Source: CAWCUU01 sp963798855
GTDB taxonomy: Bacteria > Gemmatimonadota > Gemmatimonadetes > Longimicrobiales > RSA9
Assembly: GCA_963798855.1 (NCBI GenBank)
Contig: CAWCUU010000003.1
Span: forward strand, 816,718-880,717
Direction: 5' to 3'
DNA length: 64,000 nucleotides
Positions 26,232-34,565 of the stretch are shown in pieces (position 1 is the first letter of the stretch; each line of letters starts with the position of its first letter). The notes beneath the pieces are model-generated. The model saw nothing but the letters and a program-made list of their open reading frames with translations. It made no database searches and was not told the DNA's origin. A program made the position numbers and the translations under genes.

Positions 26232-26717
26232 TCATCGCTTCGTCGTGATGAGGATGACCCCCGCCGCTCCGCGCACTCCCCACATCGAGGCGCCCGCGTC
26301 CTTCAGCACGTCGATGCGCTCGACCTCGTAGGGGTCCAGGCCCGCGAGCGCGGCGGCCGTGCTGGCCTGGCTCGCCGCCATGCCGTCGATGACGACCAGC
26401 GGCTCGTTGCTGCCCGTGAAGCTGGTGGTCCCGCGGATGCGGATCGAATAGTCGCCGTTCGGCTTGCGCGTGACCTCGACGCCCGCGATCCGGCTGTCGA
26501 TCATCTCCTCGACGCGCGTGTAGTGGGCGTTCTTCACGTCCTCGGCGGTGACGCTGCCCACGGCGCCCGGCAGAGTGGATCGCTGCCCACTTCCGTATCC
26601 GATCGGGACCGTGTCCGGCTCCGCGTTCGTTGCGGGGCGCGGAGCGCGGTTGCCGGTGCACGCGCCGATGGCCAGCGCCAGCAGCACGCCTCCCGTGCGG
26701 CGCATTCTCGCGTTCAT
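26232..26717 (-). CDS. Plug-only TonB-receptor-like lipoprotein (paralogue)
   Basis: 161 residues with the same layout: LLALAIGACTGN lipobox, AVGSVTAEDVKNAHYTRVEE, SRIAGVEVTRKPNGDYSIRI, GSNEPLVVIDGMAASQAST, EVERIDVLKDAGASMWGVRG and the end GVILITTKR. It lies 66 bp upstream of its paralogue on the same strand. Differences cluster in the linker and in one 4-residue insert (ASTAAA), so the pair is an old duplication. ATG 26715-26717 chosen (GGCAGGG upstream); a second ATG is 4 codons further. Confidence 0.87.
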   Translation of the reverse strand: MNARMRRTGGVLLALAIGACTGNRAPRPATNAEPDTVPIGYGSGQRSTLPGAVGSVTAEDVKNAHYTRVEEMIDSRIAGVEVTRKPNGDYSIRIRGTTSFTGSNEPLVVIDGMAASQASTAAALAGLDPYEVERIDVLKDAGASMWGVRGAAGVILITTKR

Positions 26718-26816
26718 GGTCCCTGCCCGAGGCCGAGGGTCGCGACCGCCTCCCGGATCCAATCTCGGCGCCGCGACTTCCCACGGGAAGTGGCGTCCAT
26801 CGCGGGCAGGCGGGAC

Positions 26817-27797
26817 TCACCCCATGGCCACCCGCTCCGCCGCCTCCCGCACCGCGCTCCTCACCTCGTCCGGCCGCTCCACCACCGCCTCCCCGCCGTA
26901 GCCGAGCACGTGCCGCACGATCCAGCCGGTATCGGCGACGCGGTGCCGCACCGCGACGGAGCCGTCGCCGCGGTCCTCCCACGTGCGCCCCCGCTCCGCC
27001 GGGTCCAGCTCCTCGCGGATCCACCCCGCCACGCGCGCGGAGTACCGCACCAGCACCTCGACGTCCGCGTCGGCGCGGTAGACCCGGCCGTGCTCGAGAA
27101 AGTCGGCCGCGTCGAACTCCGGGTCCGGCTCGAAATGCTCCTCCGTCAGCCAGGCGTCCAGCACGCGGTCGAGTCGGAAGGCCCGCACGCCGTCGCGAAC
27201 GACGTCGCGGCCGAGCACGTACCACGCCCCTTCGGCGCTGACGAGGAGGTACGGCTCCACGCAGCGTTCGCCGGGCTCGTCGGAGCCCAGCTTCAGGTAG
27301 CGAAGCACGCATCGCCGACCCTCGCGCGCGGCGTCCGCCAGCAACACGCGGAGCCCGTCACCGTCGGCGCCGGCATCCATGGCGATCGGCGGGGCGAGCT
27401 CTTCCTGGTGCGACGTCGCGAGCGCCGCCTCCAGCCGCCGCGCCAGCGCCAGGCGCCGGGCGCGCGCCGCCCCCGTCGCGTCCATCGCCGCGAGGCGCAG
27501 CCCGAGCCCGAGCGCGAGCGCCTCGCGCGGGGCGAGCCGGCGAGGCCGGCGGAACTCGCCGCCCGTGAAAACCTCGACGCGATCCGCCGCGACGCTGATC
27601 TGCAGGTCCTCGGCGCCGCCGGCCGGGTGGTAGTACGCCCGCGCGGTCACCTCGCCGACGTCGCGGAGCACCTCCCACGGCTCGACGCCGAGCGCTTTCG
27701 AAAGATCGTCGAGCGTCGCGCCGCCCTGCCTCGCCGCGGTCGGCAGCAGGTACAGGATGCGCTCGAGCTGCTCCGCCGCCGGCGCCCGCTCAGCCAT
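26817..27797 (-). CDS. WYL-domain transcriptional regulator (PafC-like)
   Basis: 326 residues: N-terminal HTH-like region (QLERILYLLPTAARQGGATL, DLSKALGVEPWEVLRDV) and WYL domain (CVLRYLKLGSDEPGERCVEP, AEGAWYVLGRDVVRDGVRAF, RLDRVLDAWL) with the WYL C-extension. In actinobacteria tandem WYL proteins PafB and PafC form a dimeric activator of the DNA-damage response; the same arrangement here (8-base overlap with the upstream WYL gene) suggests an equivalent pair. The ligand sensed by WYL, probably single-stranded DNA, is inferred from that family. Confidence 0.87.
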   Translation of the reverse strand: MAERAPAAEQLERILYLLPTAARQGGATLDDLSKALGVEPWEVLRDVGEVTARAYYHPAGGAEDLQISVAADRVEVFTGGEFRRPRRLAPREALALGLGLRLAAMDATGAARARRLALARRLEAALATSHQEELAPPIAMDAGADGDGLRVLLADAAREGRRCVLRYLKLGSDEPGERCVEPYLLVSAEGAWYVLGRDVVRDGVRAFRLDRVLDAWLTEEHFEPDPEFDAADFLEHGRVYRADADVEVLVRYSARVAGWIREELDPAERGRTWEDRGDGSVAVRHRVADTGWIVRHVLGYGGEAVVERPDEVRSAVREAAERVAMG

Positions 27798-29034
27798 CCG
27801 CCGGCTCCGCGCCGCCGTCCTCCGGCTCGCCGGCTTCGTCGTCGTCCGGCTCCTGCGCGGCGCCCGCGTGCGCCCGCACGACGTCGCCGGCCAGCTCCCG
27901 TAGCGCGAGCGCGAGCTCCGGCGGCGCCACGACATCCGCCTCGCCCGCGAGCGACAGCAGCCAGCGCAGGAACGGCTCGACCTGCGCGACGTCGAAGACG
28001 CGGGTGACCGAGCCGTCGTCGCCCTCCCGGACCACCTCGCCGAGCCGGTTGCGCGCGATCCACAGCGCCAGCGGGAAGCGGAAGCGGACCTCCGCCCGCA
28101 CCAGCCCGCCCTCCTCGCCACCCAGCTCCCACGCCTGCCGTCCGCGCTGCTCGTCCAGCGAGAAGTCCGCCGGCACCTCGTAGTCGTGCGTGCTCGGCCG
28201 CCGCGTCTCCGGCTCGAGATCCTCCATCCGCGCGACGCGGAACGTGCGCAGCGCGCCGCCACGCAGGGCGTCCGAGCCGACCAGGTACCAGTGCCCGCGC
28301 TGGAACAGCAGACCGTAGCCGGCGACGTCCCGCTCCGTGGTCTCGCCGCGGTACAGTCCGTGGTAGCGGAAGCGCACGCGCTTGCGCGCGAGCAGCGCAT
28401 CCGACAGCACGCGCAGCGTCGCCGCCAGCTCGGCGGCGCCCGGCCGCTCCACCTGCAGGATCGGCGTCGCCCGGAACGCATCCGGATCCAGGTCGAACGC
28501 CAACTTCCTGAACGCCGACCTCGCCTCCGACGCCAGCGGAAACGCTGGAACATCGGCAACCCGCCTCAACGCATCCAGCGCCAGCCCCGCGTCCTCGTCC
28601 CCGATCTCCACCTCCTCCACGCGCATGGGGTCCCCGCGCCGCGACCCCTCAGCCTGATCAGCCTGACCAGCCTGACCAGCCTGACCAGCCTGACTAGCCT
28701 GACTAGCCTGACTAGCCTCTGCGGCTCGCTGCGCGAGCCGCAGATACGGCAAATAAAAATCACGCCGCGTCACCCGATAACCTTCCACCTCCTCCGCCCC
28801 GTAGTTCATCGTGTACTTCACCGTGTCCAGCGGGATCCCGACCCGCCGCAGGTCGTCCTTGTCGCGCTCGAACGTGCGTCGCACCGACGCGCGCGCCGTC
28901 GCCCCACCGTCCACCCACTTCGCGGCGTACGCGGGGATGCGCTCCATGAGCTCCTCGACCGGTACCGGGAAGCGCCGCCCGACGAGGTAGGCGAGCAGGT
29001 CGAGCTGGCGTTGCGTCTTGCTTGGTGCGCTCAC
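27790..29034 (-). CDS. WYL-domain transcriptional regulator (PafB-like) with repeat linker
   Basis: 414 residues: winged HTH (KTQRQLDLLAYLVGRRFPVP, ASVRRTFERDKDDLRRVGIP), WYL domain (RFRYHGLYRGETTERDVAGY, LLFQRGHWYLVGSDALRGGA, FRVARMEDLEPE) and WCX-like C-terminus ending in an acidic low-complexity tail. Between HTH and WYL there is a 7-copy SQA/GQA repeat (about residues 107-128) that is not usual in the family. First gene of the pair, so upstream DNA carries the operon promoter. Confidence 0.87.
   Translation of the reverse strand: MSAPSKTQRQLDLLAYLVGRRFPVPVEELMERIPAYAAKWVDGGATARASVRRTFERDKDDLRRVGIPLDTVKYTMNYGAEEVEGYRVTRRDFYLPYLRLAQRAAEASQASQASQAGQAGQAGQADQAEGSRRGDPMRVEEVEIGDEDAGLALDALRRVADVPAFPLASEARSAFRKLAFDLDPDAFRATPILQVERPGAAELAATLRVLSDALLARKRVRFRYHGLYRGETTERDVAGYGLLFQRGHWYLVGSDALRGGALRTFRVARMEDLEPETRRPSTHDYEVPADFSLDEQRGRQAWELGGEEGGLVRAEVRFRFPLALWIARNRLGEVVREGDDGSVTRVFDVAQVEPFLRWLLSLAGEADVVAPPELALALRELAGDVVRAHAGAAQEPDDDEAGEPEDGGAEPADG
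28651..28713 (-). repeat. 9-bp coding tandem repeat (SQA/GQA) in the PafB-like gene
   Basis: Seven consecutive 9-bp units, agcctgacc or agcctgact (first one agcctgatc), encode a short Gln/Ala/Gly-rich linker between the DNA-binding and WYL domains. As the unit is a multiple of three, slippage would change linker length without loss of function. Confidence 0.9.
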
Positions 29035-29085
29035 GGGCGGGCTCCGCTTGGCAGGTCGCGAGCCATTAGAAGGCGCTGAGGCCCG

Positions 29086-30393
29086 CTACAGCTTTGCGAC
29101 GGCGGCGATCACCGCGCCGGCCGTCGCCGCGTCCGGCGTCGTGATCAGGATCGGCGTGACGCGCTCGTCCTCGGTCAGCCGTAGCAGGTTGCGGTCGAGA
29201 TCCACGTCGAGGTCCAGGATCCGGTCGGCCGGCACGGACGTCGTCCCTTCGGCGATCACCAGCACGCGCCGGTCCGTCAGCAGCAGCGTGCCCTCGGCCA
29301 CCACCGTGAGCCCGCGCACCTTGTACTTGCGGCCGTCTCGCTGGAAGCGCCGCACCGTCTTCTCGCGCAGCAGCCTGGCCGGCGCGGCGTAGTGGCACCT
29401 CTCGCCGGACTCCAGCGGTACGCCGGGATCCACGACGGGCAGGCGCCCCGCGCGGATCTCGCGCAGCCCGTGCAGCCGCTGCAGCACGGCTTGCTCGGGG
29501 GCGACGTCCTCCGGCGGCACCCTCAGCGCCTTCCGCACGCCGTCGAGCGATGCCTCCTCCTGCGCGCTCAGCTCACGGTCCGCGACCGCGGCCAGGTACA
29601 GCGCGTGGTAGGCATCGAGGCGCGCCGCCGCGCAGGATTCCGGATCGATGGCGAAGCTCTCCTCCAGCTGCTCCAGCAGCGTCGCCTCCCCTTCCTCCAC
29701 GTAGCCGTCCGCCGCGAGTCTCACGGCCGCTTCGAGATAGGCACCGCGAAGCTCGGCGCGGGCCGCCCCCTCGTCGAGCCGCGGGTCGCGCGTCGCGACG
29801 TGCAGGCGGGTCAGCGACGCGGCCGCGAGCGGAGCCGCATCCGCGCACGCGGCCTGCAGCAGCCCGTGCAGCGTGGCGCGCGCCTGTGCGCGGCCGCGAG
29901 ACCGCCGGTCGAGCACCGCCCACACCACGACCAGCACGCCCGCGATTGCCAGCGCCACGATCCGCGCGACGCCGGCGGTCAGGAGCGCGGCCAGCGCCAG
30001 GACTCCGGCCCCGAGCAGAATCGCGATTCCGGGCCCGGCGACCGACGCGCCGTCCAGCGCCCGGTCGCCCGGCAGCGTCATCGGTGTCGCGCCGACCTCC
30101 GCCGGGTCCTCCGGTGGGTACGTCACGCCCGTGTCCTCGTACAGCACCGCGGGGCCGAGATAGGAGAACTCGTCGGCCCCCGGGCGCGCCGGAGACGCCG
30201 ACGGGCGACGTCGCCCCGATCCCAGATATTCGCGGTAGTAGAGCCCGCCCCGCCCGGCGTGCACGTACGGCCGCCCCGTCGCCGAGACGCCGAAGCGCAT
30301 GCCGGGCACGCCCGCCGATATGCCGAACCCGCTCTTCGACAGGTTCAGCCGCAGCGGGCCCATGCGGAAGCTCTTTCGCAGATAGAAGCCCAT
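29086..30393 (-). CDS. DUF4236 protein with TerB-like and PH-like regions
   Basis: 435 residues. The N-terminus is a clear DUF4236 domain (LRKSFRMGPLRLNLSKSGFG, SAGVPGMRFGV, GRGGLYYREY). Two membrane helices follow (about 115-160, IAILLGAGVLALAALLTAGV). The cytoplasmic C-terminal part has a TerB-like alpha-helical segment (AAVADRELSAQEEASLDGVR) and a bacterial PH-like domain (RGLTVVAEGTLLLTDRRVLV, VPADRILDLDVDLDRNLLRL). Function unknown; such proteins are thought to be membrane-associated stress or envelope factors. It is 41 bp downstream of the ARPP-1 gene on the same strand. Confidence 0.82.
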   Translation of the reverse strand: MGFYLRKSFRMGPLRLNLSKSGFGISAGVPGMRFGVSATGRPYVHAGRGGLYYREYLGSGRRRPSASPARPGADEFSYLGPAVLYEDTGVTYPPEDPAEVGATPMTLPGDRALDGASVAGPGIAILLGAGVLALAALLTAGVARIVALAIAGVLVVVWAVLDRRSRGRAQARATLHGLLQAACADAAPLAAASLTRLHVATRDPRLDEGAARAELRGAYLEAAVRLAADGYVEEGEATLLEQLEESFAIDPESCAAARLDAYHALYLAAVADRELSAQEEASLDGVRKALRVPPEDVAPEQAVLQRLHGLREIRAGRLPVVDPGVPLESGERCHYAAPARLLREKTVRRFQRDGRKYKVRGLTVVAEGTLLLTDRRVLVIAEGTTSVPADRILDLDVDLDRNLLRLTEDERVTPILITTPDAATAGAVIAAVAKL

Positions 30394-30434
30394 GGACTCT
30401 CCGTCGACAGGTAATGCTCGAGAGTCCGTGAAAG

Positions 30435-31418
30435 TTACACTTCTGGACGGCGGCGTCGACTCGGCGGCGCGATCCCGCCCCCGCCGCCGCCGCGCTCGGG
30501 ACCGCGACGGGACGGGAACGCGCACAGATGCACGAGTCGCCCGTCCGCGTCCAGCTCGCCACCCACCACCGCGCCCGTCAGCACGCGGTAGCGCCCCCGC
30601 CCCACCGTCGGCGCCTCCGTCCGCCACGCCTCCCGCACCCGGTGCAGGAAGTGCTGCGCCGCCATGCGCCCGCGCACCTCCGTCGGCGCCTCCGTCCTCC
30701 CTCCCCGCCACGCGTCGACGATGTAGCCGTGCAGCAGACGCCCGTGCAGGAGGCCGTACAGCCGCTGCGATCCGATCACGTCCATGCCGATCGGCTCTCC
30801 CCCGACGAACGCGAGCAGCCCGACCTGCCCCGGCACGGCCGGGAACGCCGCCGCCCACGTCTCCAGGTCCTCTTCCCGCCGCGCGTACACTCCGTCCAGC
30901 GCGCCCGTCTCCGACACGTTGCCGAGGTCGGTGCTGTACGCCGCGATCTCCCGCCACACCTCGCCCTGCGACAGCGCCAGTGAATCCGGAGTGGCGACGT
31001 CGCCCGCAGCCGCCCGCGCCGCCTCCGCCTCGCGCGCCCGCCGCCGCACGCCGCTCGGCGAGTGGCTGCGCGTCGGCGCGAACGCGTCGCTCTGGACGCG
31101 CCACCGCCCCTGCTCCATGCACGACACCGGGATCTCCGTCTCGCTCCCCGCCGGCAGCAGGATCGAGCGGTTCGTCATGCGGTTCTGCCGCGCCCCCACC
31201 AGCTGCTCCCCGTCCAGCACCAGCACGTCCACCTCGCCCTTGTTCGTCGCGAGCAGCCGCGGCACGGTGCCGGCGCCGACCTCGGTGATCCGGAGCGTGC
31301 CCGCCGAGAGTGCGTCCGTGAGGAGGTCACAGGCGAGATCCACCGGGTCGGCGCCGGCGAGGGGAAAGACCGTCAGCGCTTCGTGCCGCTGCGGCTCGCA
31401 GAGGGTGATGTCCAGCAT
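30435..31418 (-). CDS. ARPP-1 / DUF6569 domain protein
   Basis: 327 residues. NKGEVDVLVLDGEQLVGARQ, NRMTNRSILLPAGSETEIPV and SCMEQGRWRV are the signature run of the ARPP-1 (ADP-ribosylglycohydrolase/rhodanese/phosphatase-associated protein) family; the C-terminal half has EPIGMDVIGSQRLYGLLHGR and the tail is Gly/Arg-rich. The family is linked by gene neighbourhood to ADP-ribose and phosphate-processing enzymes but its activity is unknown. No such partner lies adjacent; the neighbour is the DUF4236 gene. Confidence 0.85.
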   Translation of the reverse strand: MLDITLCEPQRHEALTVFPLAGADPVDLACDLLTDALSAGTLRITEVGAGTVPRLLATNKGEVDVLVLDGEQLVGARQNRMTNRSILLPAGSETEIPVSCMEQGRWRVQSDAFAPTRSHSPSGVRRRAREAEAARAAAGDVATPDSLALSQGEVWREIAAYSTDLGNVSETGALDGVYARREEDLETWAAAFPAVPGQVGLLAFVGGEPIGMDVIGSQRLYGLLHGRLLHGYIVDAWRGGRTEAPTEVRGRMAAQHFLHRVREAWRTEAPTVGRGRYRVLTGAVVGGELDADGRLVHLCAFPSRRGPERGGGGGGIAPPSRRRRPEV

Positions 31419-31574
31419 GGCTACGCTCCGGGTGAAGGGTTCGTAGCGAAGGTAGACGGGGGGTCTGACAGGCTGCGTCAGCGCGAGACGTCGTGATGAC
31501 GTATCAACTGCGCCGAGACGTTTTTATGAATGAACTGACATATCACAGTCTGGTAGTAGCGACGATGTACCAGT

Positions 31575-31599
31575 GTATCAGCGAATTTCTAGCTGATAC
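31575..31599. promoter_or_regulatory. Perfect operator-like dyad in an AT-rich promoter region
   Basis: GTATCAGC (31575-31582) and GCTGATAC (31592-31599) form a perfect 8-bp dyad spaced by 9 bases, inside the AT-rich stretch 31500-31615. It lies about 100 bases upstream of the PQQ-dehydrogenase-like lipoprotein start and 155 bases from the divergent ARPP-1 start. The centre-to-centre distance of half-sites (17 bp) suits a dimeric regulator; the GntR protein two genes away is a candidate. It could also be a hairpin in the leader. Confidence 0.55.
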
Positions 31600-31696
31600 C
31601 AGATCTGTAGCAGTGGTGTGGACCTTGCGGACAACGAGCCTCGCCTCGAAGCCGAGGCTGCAACGACCGGCTTTCCACCCTTCCCCGGAGGTCCGT

Positions 31697-33322
31697 ATGC
31701 GAAACGTAGTGCATCCCATCGCCACCACCCTTGTCTTCCTCGCCCTCGCCGGCTGCAACGATCGGCCGACGTCCCCGACGCAGCCGCCCGTGTCGGACCG
31801 TTCGGGGTCGAGTGGCTTTGGCGCCGTCACGAATGCGCAGGTGCCGCCCGGCTACTTCCTGGCCCCCATCGCCAGGGGGCTGGACTTCCCGACGGCCGTG
31901 GCCATGTCGGACGATCAGATCTGGGTCGCGGAAGCGGGTATCCTGCCGGGAATGCCACCGAAGGTGAAGGAGATCGACGCGAGTGGTCAGACGACGACGA
32001 TCCTGGATGGCTCGCAGATGGGCAGCCGGCTGCTCGGTCCGCTGACGGATGTGACGTACCACGACGGCTGGCTGTGGATCACGCACCGGCAGACGGGCGT
32101 GAACGGCTGGGCGGTCGGCGCGATCTCGAAGTTCCAGCCGGACGATCCCATGGGCACGTTCACGACGGTGCTGACGAACCTGCCGTCGGCGGGGGACCAC
32201 TACACGGAGGAGGTGGTGTTCGACGACGCCGGTCGCGGGTACTTCGCGCAGGGCTCGGCGACGAACTCGGGCGTGGTGGGTGCCGACAACGGATGGGCGA
32301 ACGAGTCCCCCGCCTTCCACGACTTTGCCGCGAAGCCGATGGTGCTGAACGGCAAGAGCTACACGACCGCGGTGCCGTTCCCGCCGCTCGACCCGAGCGC
32401 GAGCGAGCTCACCGGTCCGTTCCTGCCCTTCGGCACCCCCGCCGCGCCGGGCATGGTCATCCCGGCCGTGCCGGACGAGGGCATCGTCGCGGGCAACGGC
32501 ACCGTCTACTCCTTCGACGCGACGGCGGCGGACGCGACGGGCAGCCTGCGGCTGGAGGGCTGGGGCTTCCGCAATCCGTACGGCATCGGCCTGGACCCGA
32601 ACGACCCCGGCACGCTGTTCGTGACGAACAACGGGGCGGACACGCGCGGCCGGGCGGGCGAGACGATGCTGCCGATCGACGAGGAGGACATCACGATCAT
32701 CGAGTCGCGGCCGATCGACGAGGAGTTCGACGACTTCTTCACGATCCGGATCGGCGGCGATGAGGAGTTCTTCGGCTGGCCGGACTTCTTCCACGACCCG
32801 GACGACGGCGAGGTGCTGCCGGTGACGGACGAGGAGTTCTGCGAAGAGCTGGACCCGTGTCCCGAGTTCGTGCTCGACGCCGGCTTCCGCAACAGCCTGG
32901 ACGTCGAGGACGCGTTCACGGAGCTCGGCTATCATACCTCCGCGAACAAGTTCGATTTCTCGACGGACCATCACTTCGGCTTCGACGGCCAGGCGTTCGT
33001 CGCGGAGACGGGCTCCTTCATCCCCGTGACCGGAGCCACGGAGTTCACGGGCTACAAGGTCGTGCGCGTGGATCGCTCCGGTGGTGTGACCGACTTCATC
33101 GTCAACACGGGCGATTCGCCGGCGACGCTGTTCGATCCGGACGGCTTCGACAAGCCCATCGACGTGAAGTTCCGCAACGACGCGATGTTCATCGTCGACT
33201 TCGGCGCCTTCGAGCCGGGCCTCGGGATCGTCGATCCTGGCAGCGGCAAGCTGTGGGTGGCGTGCCACGGCGCGGGCGCGTGCAAGAAGCTGGGGCTTTC
33301 GACGAGCCTCGCCTCCAGGTAG
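31697..33322 (+). CDS. PQQ-type sugar-dehydrogenase-like beta-propeller lipoprotein
   Basis: 541 residues. Lipobox signal (LVFLALAGCNDRP), then a six-bladed propeller of the soluble glucose/sorbosone dehydrogenase type (FLAPIARGLDFPTAVAM, LTDVTYHDGWLWITHRQTGV, GWGFRNPYGIGLDPNDPGTL, DFFTIRIGGDEEFFGWPDF). PQQ-binding residues cannot be judged by eye, so an enzymatic role is likely but open; relatives oxidise sugars with a cytochrome acceptor. A short run of duplicated PIDEE motifs (PIDEEDITIIESRPIDEEFD) is notable. ATG 31697 follows CCGGAGG. Confidence 0.85.
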   Translation: MRNVVHPIATTLVFLALAGCNDRPTSPTQPPVSDRSGSSGFGAVTNAQVPPGYFLAPIARGLDFPTAVAMSDDQIWVAEAGILPGMPPKVKEIDASGQTTTILDGSQMGSRLLGPLTDVTYHDGWLWITHRQTGVNGWAVGAISKFQPDDPMGTFTTVLTNLPSAGDHYTEEVVFDDAGRGYFAQGSATNSGVVGADNGWANESPAFHDFAAKPMVLNGKSYTTAVPFPPLDPSASELTGPFLPFGTPAAPGMVIPAVPDEGIVAGNGTVYSFDATAADATGSLRLEGWGFRNPYGIGLDPNDPGTLFVTNNGADTRGRAGETMLPIDEEDITIIESRPIDEEFDDFFTIRIGGDEEFFGWPDFFHDPDDGEVLPVTDEEFCEELDPCPEFVLDAGFRNSLDVEDAFTELGYHTSANKFDFSTDHHFGFDGQAFVAETGSFIPVTGATEFTGYKVVRVDRSGGVTDFIVNTGDSPATLFDPDGFDKPIDVKFRNDAMFIVDFGAFEPGLGIVDPGSGKLWVACHGAGACKKLGLSTSLASR

Positions 33323-33344
33323 GCAAAGGGGTGCGGCGCGCGGG

Positions 33345-33367
33345 GCGCGGCTCAGCCGGAGCCGCGC
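33345..33367. terminator. Hairpin at the convergence of two genes
   Basis: GCGCGGCTC (33345-33353) pairs perfectly with GAGCCGCGC (33359-33367) around a 5-base loop. It starts 22 bases beyond the plus-strand stop and covers the last codons of the minus-strand GntR gene, as expected for a shared terminator. Confidence 0.6.
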
Positions 33368-34290
33368 TCCGCCGGCCCGCCGATCGTGTTCAGCCGCACG
33401 ATCCAGGCGCACAGCTCGTGTGCGCTCTCCCTCGAGATCGACGGGGAATGGGGGAACGCGAGTCGCAGCGGCCGCTCGCCGATCCGCTGTCGGGCCGCGC
33501 GCGTGAGGAATACCTTCGCATCGCTGCCCAGGCGATCGACGGCCGCGCGGTCTCCGGCGAGCACGACGCGCAAGCGGTCGCCGTAGCCGTCGAACATGGC
33601 GTGCAGCCGCTCGCCGAAGCGGGGGTCGGCGACCACGAACGTCGCACCGCCGCCGCGGAGCGCCGCCTCGACGGCTTCGACCAGGCTCGCGTTCAGATGC
33701 GCGACGATGACGGGCCGTTTCACGGCGGCGACCGCCCGCTCCACGAGTGTGGCGTGGAAGGACGTCGTGACGACCAGGTCCGCCGGGGCGAGCTCCGCCT
33801 CGAGGGTCTCGACCGCGGCCCGCATGGCATTCACCTTGGGCGGGCGCACACCGAAGGTGTCCAGCCCGAAATCGTTGGCCAGCTCGGTGACGAGGCCGGT
33901 CGTCTGGTCCTCGTTCGATTCCACGACGGCGCAGCGGAGCGTCCGCCGCCGGGTGCACCGATGCACCAGCCCCGGCAGCTCGGGAACCGACCAGCGCCGC
34001 ACCCATCCGGCCGTCAGCACATCGGTCAGCCAGCGCCCCGTCTCCGCGAACAGCTCCTCGTTCAGCCGGCCCTGGTCCGCGACGTACATTCCGGAGCGCG
34101 GACGGATCTCCACCAGTCCCTCCCGCGCCAGCTCGCGATACGCCGCCGCGACGACGCGGTGGTCGACGCCGGTTTCCCGCTTCACCTCGCGCACGCTGGG
34201 CAGCCGACTGCCCGAGCGCAGATGCCCCAGGTGCAGCCCGGCCACGATCCGCTGCCGCAGCCGATCCACGACATCGTAATCCGGATTCAT
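33352..34290 (-). CDS. GntR-family transcriptional regulator with atypical C-terminal domain
   Basis: 312 residues. The first 70 are a textbook GntR winged helix (LRQRIVAGLHLGHLRSGSRL, PSVREVKRETGVDHRVVAAA, GLVEIRPRSGMYVADQ). The rest is not FCD, UTRA or aminotransferase; it reads like an alpha/beta ligand-binding fold (RTLRCAVVESNEDQTTGLVT, APADLVVTTSFHATLVERAV, RPVIVAHLNASLVEAVEAAL, RLRVVLAGDRAAVDR), as in periplasmic-binding-protein-like effector domains. Effector unknown. It converges on the sugar-dehydrogenase-like gene. Confidence 0.87.
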   Translation of the reverse strand: MNPDYDVVDRLRQRIVAGLHLGHLRSGSRLPSVREVKRETGVDHRVVAAAYRELAREGLVEIRPRSGMYVADQGRLNEELFAETGRWLTDVLTAGWVRRWSVPELPGLVHRCTRRRTLRCAVVESNEDQTTGLVTELANDFGLDTFGVRPPKVNAMRAAVETLEAELAPADLVVTTSFHATLVERAVAAVKRPVIVAHLNASLVEAVEAALRGGGATFVVADPRFGERLHAMFDGYGDRLRVVLAGDRAAVDRLGSDAKVFLTRAARQRIGERPLRLAFPHSPSISRESAHELCAWIVRLNTIGGPAERGSG

Positions 34291-34565
34291 GCTCGCTTCC
34301 CTCGCCGGCGCGTTCCTTCTCCTCTTCGGCCCGCCTCCAGAATACGCGCTTCTAGCCGCACGCGTGCGGGAGGCCCGCCCTTCCTCAGGGCCCTCCGCAC
34401 CTCCGCCTCATTCGTGTCACGCCTTCCCCGCTACCGTTTCGATCTCCCATCCTCGCCCGCATCCTGGTTGACGCCGGCGTCCCGAGAATCCAACGTGAGA
34501 ACCGGCCACCGCAAGGTGACCCGCTCGACCCGCCGCCCTACGCTCCGCGTCCCGGCGAGGCTCCG

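Noticed and set aside
25623..28007. 794-codon plus-strand frame
   Set aside because: Runs across the plug lipoproteins and WYL gene on the wrong strand, no family features, biased composition.
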